The translations under genes and the position numbers were made by a program. A DNA stretch of 64,000 bases from Pyrinomonas sp040289685. GTDB lineage: Bacteria > Acidobacteriota > Blastocatellia > Pyrinomonadales > Pyrinomonadaceae. Location: the NCBI RefSeq assembly GCF_040289685.1, contig NZ_PSLQ01000009.1, positions 1-64,000 on the forward strand, given 5' to 3'. Under the pieces are notes generated by a model. The model ran no database searches. It was given only the letters and a program-made list of their open reading frames with translations, and had not been told where the DNA came from. Position 1 is the first letter of the stretch. Every line of letters begins with the position of its first letter. Of this stretch, positions 49,084 through 55,481 are shown one piece after another.

Positions 49084-49388
49084 CACCCGACGAAGCGCGA
49101 ACCATCTCGGATCACCTCCGAGAATCCCCCGGCTGCGCGCCGTGGGGAGGATGTCAACTCGACGGGCTCAAGGCCCGGATAACGTGGGCGGCGCGCATCG
49201 TAGATGATTCGCGCCGCTTCGATCAAATTCTTCGATGGCAAGCAACCGCGATTGACGCAAGTGCCGCCGATGGTTCGCTCCTCTGTCATGACGGCTGTTT
49301 TGCCGAGTTCTTGCGCGCGAAGCGCCGCCGCGAAAGCGGTTGAACCCGATCCCAAAATCACCAGATCGTAACTTTTCGCCTCGCTCAT
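49084..49388 (-). CDS. merA: Mercuric reductase, N-terminal 101 residues (truncated by the gap)
   Basis: MSEAKSYDLVILGSGSTAFA is the FAD-binding start of MerA-class flavoproteins, and the redox-active CXXXXC appears as GGTCVNRGCLPSKNL. There is no separate NmerA metal-binding domain ahead of it. It follows the HMA gene with a 4-base ATGA overlap and has GGAGGG upstream. About 370 residues including the C-terminal Cys pair must lie in the gap. It reduces Hg(II) to Hg(0) with NADPH. Confidence 0.85.
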
Positions 49389-49741
49389 CGGCCCTCCTCT
49401 TCGTAGCGCAACTTGACGGAGAAACGATCGTGCGGATCGGTTTCGAGCGCGCGCTTGGCCGCGCGTCCGATGCGCCGTGCGTTCGTCTTCCGCGGGTCGA
49501 ATCGGACCACAACGTTGATCGGGGGCTTTTCGCCCTCGACGCGCACCTCTGTTACGCCGCGCTCTTTTTTGAGCGCCTCGACCACGCGCGTCGCACAAGA
49601 AGAACAACGAAAGCGGTTCGAGTTGAGCGTCGCTTGGTCGCGCTTCTCTTTGACGAGCAGCTCTCCGCCGCTTTGCGCAACCGCTGCTCCGTTAAGCAGG
49701 GTCGTTAGTAGAGCGATCCAAAGTATCTTGACGTACCTCAT
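49385..49741 (-). CDS. Secreted heavy-metal-associated (MerP-like) protein
   Basis: The protein has a signal peptide (VKILWIALLTTLLNGAAVAQ) and a ferredoxin-like HMA fold with a CSSC metal site (NRFRCSSCATRVVEALKKE) near residues 46-49. The usual GMTC lead-in is replaced by NRFRC. It would scavenge Hg(II) in the periplasm. ATG 49741 follows AAGGAGG with good spacing. It overlaps merA by 4 bases and lies 56 bases after the transporter fusion. Confidence 0.82.
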   Translation of the reverse strand: MRYVKILWIALLTTLLNGAAVAQSGGELLVKEKRDQATLNSNRFRCSSCATRVVEALKKERGVTEVRVEGEKPPINVVVRFDPRKTNARRIGRAAKRALETDPHDRFSVKLRYEEEGR

Positions 49742-49797
49742 CGGTGTAACCTCCTTATCCATCTTTTGAGAGCGTCAACGTTCCGCAACGGCTTCTT

Positions 49798-50994
49798 CTA
49801 GCTTCGCGCCCTAGCGGCGATCAGTTCGTTCACTTTCGAAGAGAGTTTGTCCCCGTTCAGCATGAACTCCGGCGGCAGAGAACGAAGCTGGTGCGTGTAG
49901 TAGTTAGGCTTCGGCGGCTCCGCGCCCCACTCAGCGCTGCGGTCGTAAACGTAGTAAACGTCCCAAGCCGGCTCACGCATGTTCATCAAACGCTGGTAGA
50001 TGGTCCTCATCTCGCCGTGCGCGTCCCAGTAATGACGAACGCGCCCGTCGGTTAGCCGCATCGCGGCTGCTGGCACTTTGCCCTCATCATCTGTCGGAAG
50101 CGCCGGCACCCAGACGACGTACAGCCGAAGATCATCGCTGTTGATCTTCGCGAGAAGTTTATCGCGCAACTCGCTCACCCCTTTTTCAGCACAACCCGGA
50201 CAAGTCGGCGAAAGAAGCGTGATGAGCCTGACGCGGCCCCTATCCCGATTAAACTGCGCGCGCAAGTTGTCGAGATCCTTCGAATACTGAACCGCTGCCG
50301 CCGAATCGTTCATTTGGTCTCCTTCCCGAAGGCTTCTAACGGTCGTACAACAGGCTTCCTCCGCTCGTTGCCCCATAGAACTTAAGCTAGCGGCCGTTTC
50401 GATAATCTCGGCGGAATAACCGCTGTTGTGTACCGCAGCGATCAGATCTTCCGCTCGCGCAAGGCGCGGGTCATATTTGACGACCGCCTCCGCGCGATCG
50501 AAGTTGACTTCAGCTTGATGCACTCCCGCCACACCTTCGAGCGCAAGCTTGACCGTAGTCGCGCAGCTTGCGCAACTCATGCCACCGATCCTTAGCGTTA
50601 CGCTCTGTTCGGAAAGGGAGGTTGGCTGTGCGCTTTGCTGCCAGCGTTCGACGAGCTGGCCAGCGTAGCGCGGCAAGAGAGCGAAAGCGATCACCGCAAT
50701 GGTCGCCAGCCATAAACCGAAACGCATTTTCCCGCTCGGTGGATGGACGGCACAAGATTCACCAGACGAACAGACTCTTCGCGGCTGAACGTAGGCGCGG
50801 TAGAAACCGAAAGCCAGCAATAATACGGCAACAGCGAGCAGAAAAGGGCGCGCCGCCTCGAACACAGTCGCCGCGCCGAACGCGCCCACGCCAAGCAAGA
50901 CGAAGAGCAAAGGTCCAACACAGCAAAGACTCGCTGCCAGCGCGGCGATGATGGCCCCGCCGATGGCTATATCCTCTCGCTTCATTCTTTTCAT
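49798..50994 (-). CDS. MerT-HMA-thioredoxin-like fusion (mercuric transporter)
   Basis: Residues 1-120 are MerT-like: three helices, a vicinal Cys pair in helix 1 (AASLCCVGPLL, C24-C25) and a loop C74/C81. Residues ~130-200 form an HMA domain with GGMSCASC (C141, C144). A linker carries another Cys pair (C215-C216). From residue ~240 a thioredoxin-like domain has SPTCPGCAEKG (C265, C268). An internal ATG at 50313 (residue 228) is preceded by GGAAGGAGACC, so the last domain may also be made as a separate soluble protein. Overlaps merR by 4 bases. Confidence 0.8.
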   Translation of the reverse strand: MKRMKREDIAIGGAIIAALAASLCCVGPLLFVLLGVGAFGAATVFEAARPFLLAVAVLLLAFGFYRAYVQPRRVCSSGESCAVHPPSGKMRFGLWLATIAVIAFALLPRYAGQLVERWQQSAQPTSLSEQSVTLRIGGMSCASCATTVKLALEGVAGVHQAEVNFDRAEAVVKYDPRLARAEDLIAAVHNSGYSAEIIETAASLSSMGQRAEEACCTTVRSLREGDQMNDSAAAVQYSKDLDNLRAQFNRDRGRVRLITLLSPTCPGCAEKGVSELRDKLLAKINSDDLRLYVVWVPALPTDDEGKVPAAAMRLTDGRVRHYWDAHGEMRTIYQRLMNMREPAWDVYYVYDRSAEWGAEPPKPNYYTHQLRSLPPEFMLNGDKLSSKVNELIAARARS

Positions 50995-51434
50995 CCTTTT
51001 CCCTCCTTCGTGTGGCTGATCTCATCGACGACCGGGCACTCGGCCACCTTCCCGTGGCGCCGCAACTCGCGCTCGCACTCATCTAGGTAGCGATGTAGCA
51101 AGCGCCGCATTCGACGTAGCTCAGCGATACGCTCGTCGAGCTCCTTGATCTTGACCTGCAGAAGATCACGCATCTTTTGACATTCCGAGATGCTATCTTT
51201 TGAAGAGAACAATGCGGCGATCTCTTCGAGCGAAAAACCAATGCTTTGCGCTTGCTTGATGAAGCGCACGCGCGCGATCACGTCGCTTTTGAAGAGGCGA
51301 AAGCCTCCCGTCGTGCGCGCAGCGGGAGGGAGCAGCCGACGTCGCTCGTAGTAGCGAATCGTATCCACGCTCACACCGGCACGTGCGGCTACTTCCCCGA
51401 TCAGCAGTTCTGATGCAGGGAACCTCCTCTTCAT
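50991..51434 (-). CDS. merR: MerR family regulator, mercury-type
   Basis: The winged HTH is clear: LLIGEVAARAGVSVDTIRYYERRRLL. Cysteines at residues 85, 120 and 133 correspond to the three Hg(II)-binding Cys of Tn501 MerR; the first two have the same 35-residue spacing, the third is 4 residues further away. It is co-directional with the mer genes, first in the operon, and overlaps the transporter by ATGA. It should repress and, with Hg(II), activate its own promoter by DNA untwisting. Confidence 0.85.
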   Translation of the reverse strand: MKRRFPASELLIGEVAARAGVSVDTIRYYERRRLLPPAARTTGGFRLFKSDVIARVRFIKQAQSIGFSLEEIAALFSSKDSISECQKMRDLLQVKIKELDERIAELRRMRRLLHRYLDECERELRRHGKVAECPVVDEISHTKEGKG

Positions 51435-51445
51435 CCGTTGAAGCG

Positions 51446-51475
51446 TTTACACCCTCGACCGCACTCCAGAGTCAA
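51446..51475 (-). promoter_or_regulatory. MerR-type promoter/operator of the mer operon
   Basis: Read leftward: TTGACT (51475-51470) and TGTAAA (51451-51446) are separated by 18 bases, longer than the usual 17. An imperfect dyad, ACTCTGGAG and the mirror ACCCTCGAC, fills the spacer as in MerR/ZntR operators. The start of merR is only 11 bases beyond the -10, so the transcript would be nearly leaderless. Confidence 0.6.
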
Positions 51476-51546
51476 GCGCGTAAATGAAGTTGGCAATGAG
51501 AGGAAAGGATAGGAACGGTTGTACGGGGGCGAAAGCGGCGAATTGA

Positions 51547-51581
51547 GCGCTGGCGTCGAGCGTCGCCTTCGTCGCCAGCGC
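51547..51581. terminator. Hairpin after the rhodanese gene
   Basis: GCGCTGGCG and CGCCAGCGC form a 9-bp stem with a 17-base loop between the rhodanese stop and the merR promoter. No T run follows on the minus strand, so it is a weak terminator candidate. Confidence 0.35.
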
Positions 51582-51655
51582 CATCGAGCCTATGCCGACG
51601 CCGCTCAAGCCGCGCTGTTCGGCCCAAGACGAGATTTAGCTTGAACGGATTTCGC

Positions 51656-52105
51656 TCAGGGCGCTTCCTTTTTCTTCGGCTCAACCGGTCCACCAGCAGC
51701 GACCCACGCATCCCATCCGCCCTTAAGCGCGCGCACGCGCGTGAAACCGTTGTTGATGAGCGTCAACGCCACACGGGCGCTCGTCCCCTCGCTCGGTCAA
51801 GTGCAGAAAGTGACGATTTCACGATCTTTGGGAAGCTCCGACAAGCGCTTTTCGATCTCATCGGGAGCGATGCGGCGCGCGCCCTTGATCGTTTGGTCGC
51901 TTGAGTCATAAGCTGCTCCAGCGCGCACATCGAGAATGACCACTGGCTCACCTTTGGCGATCTTCTCCTTGAGTTCTTCCACCGCGATGCGTTCGACCTC
52001 GGATGGTCTGGTTGGCTTCTGTCTGCGCGCTTCGCCTTGCTGCGCGAAAGCGATCGGCGCGCAAAACAACGCCACGAAGAACCCACAAGCAATGAAACGT
52101 TTCAT
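51656..52105 (-). CDS. Secreted rhodanese-like protein with an in-frame TGA (candidate selenoprotein)
   Basis: The frame begins with a signal peptide (FIACGFFVALFCAPIAFA) and a rhodanese fold (VAVEELKEKIAKGEP, VVILDVR, IKGARRIAPDEI, KDREIVTFCT). A TGA follows at codon 103 (51799-51797). The same frame then continues as PSEGTSARVALTLINNG, FTRVRALKGGWDAWVAAGG and stops at 51656. This tail is exactly the expected C-terminal rhodanese half. Homologues read C-[TA]-C-P-x-E-x-[TS]-[SA], so the TGA replaces the second Cys and Sec fits. A sequencing error or a nonsense pseudogene are the alternatives. Co-directional with and upstream of merR. Confidence 0.8.
51758..51782 (-). promoter_or_regulatory. 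Candidate bacterial SECIS stem-loop
   Basis: Starting 15 bases after the TGA, GAGCGCC and GGCGUUGACGCUC can pair to a stem with the five-base apical loop CGUGU, whose second base is G. The loop is about 22 bases from the TGA, which fits the spacing of bacterial SECIS elements. A competing GUUGA/UCAAC hairpin exists just downstream, so structure alone is not proof. Confidence 0.4.
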
Positions 52106-52237
52106 CTTCCGCCATCCTCCTTAAAGACGATCTCGGCAACGTGAACAGCCTTACCCCCAAACGCCCCCCGAATGGCGCGGTGATTTCTCCGAACGCGAAT
52201 AATCTTACTCCTGAAAGCCCCTTTCGCCAACGCTTGA

Positions 52238-52855
52238 TCATCGAACCAGTTTGCGTGCGATCTCGGCCACATGCCGCCCTTGAAAACGAGCGATGGCGAG
52301 CTCGTTTTCGCTCGGCTGACGCGAGCCGTCGCCGCCCGCAATGGTTGCGGCACCATACGGGCTGCTGCCTGTGATCTCGTTCATGTTGAGCAGTCGCTGC
52401 TCCGAGTAAGGGACACCGACGATGATCATGCCGTGATGAAGCAACGTTAGGTGAAAGCTCGTGATGGTCGTCTCTTGTCCGCCGTGTTGCGAGGCCGTGG
52501 AAGTGAAAACGCTCCCGACTTTGCCGATGAGCGCGCCACTGGCCCATAGACCGCCGGTCTGGTCGAGAAAGTTGCGCATCTGCGCGCACATGTTGCCGAA
52601 GCGCGTCGGTGTGCCGAAGATGATCGCATCGGCCTCTGCCAGTTGCTCGGGCCGCGCGATGGGAACATGAGCGAAAGCCTTTTTCGCTGCTTTAGCTCCG
52701 GTCTTCTCCAATATCTCGTCGGGCACGAGTTCCGGCACCTGATAGAGCGAAACCTCTGCGCCCTCGACCTCCCCAGCCCCAGCCGCCACGGCTTCGGCCA
52801 TTTTATAGACGTGCCCGTACATGCTGTAGAAGACAACTTGAACCTTGACTGCCAT
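52238..52855 (-). CDS. wrbA: NAD(P)H:quinone oxidoreductase WrbA
   Basis: This is a flavodoxin-like 205-residue protein. FYSMYGHVYKMAEAVAAGA is the FMN phosphate loop, FGTPTRFGNMCAQMRNFLDQTG the family signature, and TSTASQHGGQETTITSFH the second FMN loop, followed by GVPYSEQ. It reduces quinones by two electrons and forms tetramers. A GGAGG-type Shine-Dalgarno precedes the start. It is upstream of the rhodanese and may share its transcript; about 130 bases separate them. Confidence 0.93.
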   Translation of the reverse strand: MAVKVQVVFYSMYGHVYKMAEAVAAGAGEVEGAEVSLYQVPELVPDEILEKTGAKAAKKAFAHVPIARPEQLAEADAIIFGTPTRFGNMCAQMRNFLDQTGGLWASGALIGKVGSVFTSTASQHGGQETTITSFHLTLLHHGMIIVGVPYSEQRLLNMNEITGSSPYGAATIAGGDGSRQPSENELAIARFQGRHVAEIARKLVR

Positions 52856-52899
52856 GCTTCAACCTCCTGCCGAAATTTGTCGCAACAAACTTCTCCTCG

Positions 52900-52967
52900 A
52901 AAGAGCGGACCGCCCCTGACAAAGGCCCGGCTCAAAGAGCGGACCGCCCCTGACAAAGGCCCGGCTC
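52900..52967. repeat. Two tandem copies of a 34-bp repeat
   Basis: The unit AAGAGCGGACCGCCCCTGAC plus AAAGGCCCGGCTC occurs twice with a 34-base period upstream of wrbA. The copies are essentially identical, so the duplication is recent or maintained. Confidence 0.85.
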
Positions 52968-53028
52968 GATGATCTGCCTGCTTTGAAGTCGGTTCGCTTC
53001 AGGCGAGTTGTAGCATGGACCGCCGAGC

Positions 53029-53275
53029 AGTGTAAAGACTTCCGTCACCGTCGGCCCCCAACAAGGGGGAGAATGGAACGGGCGCGAACCACAAAGTCGC
53101 AAAGACTTTTGACGCCGTCGGCTTTCAACAGATGATGCGCGGTGTGGAGTATCTGAAGCCGCATATCGTCGCAAAGACTTTTGACGCCGTCGGCTTTCAA
53201 CAGCGCGACGCGACCAGCGCGCACGCGATCCGAGAGGCAAAGATTTTCGACTTCCTCATGGTGGGCTTTCAACCG
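53029..53275. CRISPR. CRISPR-like remnant: two perfect 36-bp repeats and two degenerate ones
   Basis: A 36-bp sequence (starting GTCGCAAAGACTTTTGACG, ending GGCTTTCAACAG) is identical at 53096-53131 and 53168-53203, separated by a unique 36-bp spacer. A degenerate copy lies at 53029-53064 (24 of 36 identical by my alignment), then a 31-bp spacer; another degenerate copy begins near 53234 after a 30-bp spacer. No cas genes are in this window. Size and spacing fit a decayed mini-array; a simple repeat family is the alternative. Confidence 0.5.
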
Positions 53276-53354
53276 TCATCGCACCGCGCACTCTTTTGCG
53301 GCGCAGTGCTTTTGGAGGAGCCTTTGCGATCGACAAGAGGTCTCGTGGCGCGAT

Positions 53355-53383
53355 TTGACACACGGGCGTTTTTGGCGCAAAAT
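53355..53383 (+). promoter_or_regulatory. Sigma-70-like promoter for a short transcript
   Basis: TTGACA (53355-53360) and CAAAAT (53378-53383) are separated by exactly 17 bases. The -35 is a perfect match, the -10 matches 4 of 6. The predicted start is near 53390, just upstream of a terminator. Confidence 0.55.
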
Positions 53384-53389
53384 AAAATT

Positions 53390-53448
53390 CCTTTCCTCCT
53401 GTGGATCTTGCCCGCTGCATGCTTCTCGCGTATGCAGCGGATTTTTTA
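53390..53448 (+). ncRNA. Putative ~60-nt small RNA with an anti-Shine-Dalgarno sequence
   Basis: It is bounded by the promoter above and by an intrinsic terminator: CCGCTGCAT (53412-53420) pairs with ATGCAGCGG (53432-53440) and is followed by TTTTTTATT. The 5' single-stranded part carries TCCTTTCCTCCTG, complementary to AGGAGGAAAGG-type ribosome-binding sites. No open reading frame lies between promoter and terminator. Its neighbours are on the minus strand, so it is not the end of a longer gene. Confidence 0.45.
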
Positions 53449-53500
53449 TTTCGCCTGCAGCCGTGCAACGGCGCGGCCTGCCGAGCCGTTGGGCGATTCT

Positions 53501-54046
53501 TTAAGGAGCCCCGTTTCGTTCATCTTCGCGAAACCTCTGGACAGTGAAGCGGTAGAGACGGAAAGGTTCATTGCCCTGCAGACCAGCCTTGTGCATGACG
53601 ATGGCGAGCTGTTGTTCGACCGTTTCGACGCCCTCGATGGCCGGCAAGAGCAGCCCTCGTTTGGTTCGACTTTCGTTCTCCACCAAGAGGCCATAGGTTC
53701 GCGGGTCCAGTCCATCGAGCGTGGTCGGTTCGAGTGCCGACAAGATGTCGACTGAAAAACGTAGCGACAGGAGTTCTTCTACGGAGACGGGCGCAAAACG
53801 CGGGTCGCGCGTGGCGGCATTGATGGCGTTGGCGATGACCTCTTCGGCAAGACTTGGCTGAGATGGCTCGACCGTTCCCATGCATCCGCGCAGTTTTCCA
53901 TCAAGCGTCTTGATGCAAACGAAGCAGGCAGCACGCGCCAACCGGGCCGTTGCTGGAGGTCTAATGACCTGTCCGCGCACGAGGTATTCCTCGACGGCTT
54001 GACGCGCCAAGGAAACCAAACAGTACTTTGCGCTGGCGGCAGTCAT
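53501..54046 (-). CDS. amrA: AMMECR1 family protein (AmmeMemoRadiSam system protein A)
   Basis: The conserved AMMECR1 core is seen: ACFVCIKTLDGKLRGCMGTVEP (the LRGCxGT motif with Cys), NAATRDPRFAPVSVEELLSLRFSVDIL and NESRTKRGLLLPAIEGVETVEQQLAI. The length (181 aa) is usual. It overlaps the Memo/LigB-like gene by the ATGA at 54043-54046. In many genomes this pair is found with a radical SAM enzyme; none is visible here. Confidence 0.9.
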   Translation of the reverse strand: MTAASAKYCLVSLARQAVEEYLVRGQVIRPPATARLARAACFVCIKTLDGKLRGCMGTVEPSQPSLAEEVIANAINAATRDPRFAPVSVEELLSLRFSVDILSALEPTTLDGLDPRTYGLLVENESRTKRGLLLPAIEGVETVEQQLAIVMHKAGLQGNEPFRLYRFTVQRFREDERNGAP

Positions 54047-54879
54047 TTTTCGCCGTGCTCCTCGCCATCATCCGACGAGAGCGAGCAGATCTGCGCGACC
54101 ATATAACCGACGCCGAAGGGCGCCTCGTAATGGAGCAGCTCGCACTTGCGCGGAAGATCGCGGCTCGCGCCGATCGAAACGAGCATTGAACGGTAACCAC
54201 ACTCGCCGGCGATGCGACGTAAGTTAGGATCCATGTCAGGTATCCTTTCGAGCGCGCACGTCCGAATGCTCGCGGTGATCTCTTCATCGAAGAGGCGCGC
54301 TTGCGGGTGGTATCCCGCCGGTGCGTCCGGTTTGAGGCGATGGCTGAGATCGCCGCTCGCCACAAGGGCGACACGCCGACGCACCTTTTCCGCTGCGCGT
54401 CGTAGGCACTCACCGAACCTCATGTGATCATCATTGGAGAGAAAGGTGTAACCGAGGGCGACGACGCGCCCGCGCCAACCATTTCTTTGTAAAAAGTAAA
54501 GCGGCACTGCAGTCCCATGATCGAGCCTGTAGCCGCGAAGCGGCACGATGCGGTAGCCACGCTCGGCGGCAACTTCCTGAACCGCGCGGAGCAGCGCGCG
54601 ATCAGTGAGCGCGCGCACCTCCGCTTGCGGCGCGCGAAAAGCAGCGAAGTCCCCTTGGACCTGTTGGTCGGCATAGACGACGAACGCATCGGGCTGAAGC
54701 GGCGCATGCGGCGAGACGATCACCACCGTCTCGGCGCGATTGGCGATGATGCGGCGCGCAAATTCACGCATCGCCGCAACGGAGCCTTCCACCTGCGCAA
54801 CGTGCTCGCGCCCGACTTCCGGCACCATGATCGGCGGATGCGGAGCGATGCCGACAAAGACCAGACCGCTTGCCGTCAT
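54043..54879 (-). CDS. Memo/class III extradiol dioxygenase-like protein (AmmeMemoRadiSam system B-like)
   Basis: GIAPHPPIMVPEVGREH carries the two metal-type histidines of the LigB/Memo fold. VIVSPHAPLQPDAFV, LDHGTAVPLYFL and VASGDLSHRLKPDAPAGYHPQA are further conserved blocks with Asp/His ligands. ATG 54879 was chosen because it sits directly before the fold; a longer frame from 54993 is unsupported. Translation is coupled to the AMMECR1 gene. Function in bacteria is unknown. Confidence 0.85.
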   Translation of the reverse strand: MTASGLVFVGIAPHPPIMVPEVGREHVAQVEGSVAAMREFARRIIANRAETVVIVSPHAPLQPDAFVVYADQQVQGDFAAFRAPQAEVRALTDRALLRAVQEVAAERGYRIVPLRGYRLDHGTAVPLYFLQRNGWRGRVVALGYTFLSNDDHMRFGECLRRAAEKVRRRVALVASGDLSHRLKPDAPAGYHPQARLFDEEITASIRTCALERIPDMDPNLRRIAGECGYRSMLVSIGASRDLPRKCELLHYEAPFGVGYMVAQICSLSSDDGEEHGEK

Positions 54880-55481
54880 CTTCCTCTCCTCGAAAGATCC
54901 CGATTTTCGCCCTGTAAAAGATTTTATCAAAGGCCGCCCGAAAGTCGCCACCGAAAAAGCTTCAGCGAAAAAACATTGGTCGGCACAAAACATCCGGGCG
55001 CGGTTTTAGGGAGCCGTCGCCGAAACAGCCTCACAGTGCGGTGGCGAATCGAAGGGCGCAATCTGGTTGGACCAGTCTCCAGATAGTTCCCGACGCGAAG
55101 CTCAGGCAAGATTTCGGCGATGAAGCTCCGCGCAACGTCTTTATTGAGAAGGCTTCGTCTCCAACCGAACAAAGCCGGACGCGCAATCGCTCGCATAGGA
55201 GGAGTTGCTCAAGCGTAGGAGAAATGCGAAACTCGCCGTCGGTCTCAACTCGAACGGCACTGATGAATGGGTTGGAAGCGTCTGAGAGAAAAGCGCGCGC
55301 CTTGAAAGATTGGGACCATCAAACGAGGCAGCGCGCCTCGCGTCGAGCTTCAAAATGGCCGAGAGGTGGTGAGCTAACTGCGAAGCTAAAACGGCTGTCG
55401 CACGAAAAGGGGATTGAAACTCGTTCCACAGTCGTGCGTCGCCTTTGAGCAAGCGCCGCGGCTACTTTTCCGTCGAGATAG
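54880..55481. other. Divergent intergenic region, no gene supported
   Basis: About 600 bases. On the minus strand one frame (55319 down to about 55030) has protein-like composition (SNPFISAVRVETDGEFRISP) but no start codon and no family match that I recognise, so it may be a relic. A single CRISPR-repeat-like stretch ending GGGGATTGAAAC lies at 55397-55420. No terminator or promoter is clear. Confidence 0.35.

Noticed and set aside
55030..55319. Protein-like minus-strand frame (SNPFISAVRVETDGEFRISP…)
   Set aside because: There is no start codon and no family that I recognise; composition alone is not enough to call a gene.
55397..55420. CRISPR-repeat-like stretch ending GGGGATTGAAAC
   Set aside because: Only one copy was seen, with no spacer array or cas gene nearby, so it is more likely a chance match to common repeat ends.
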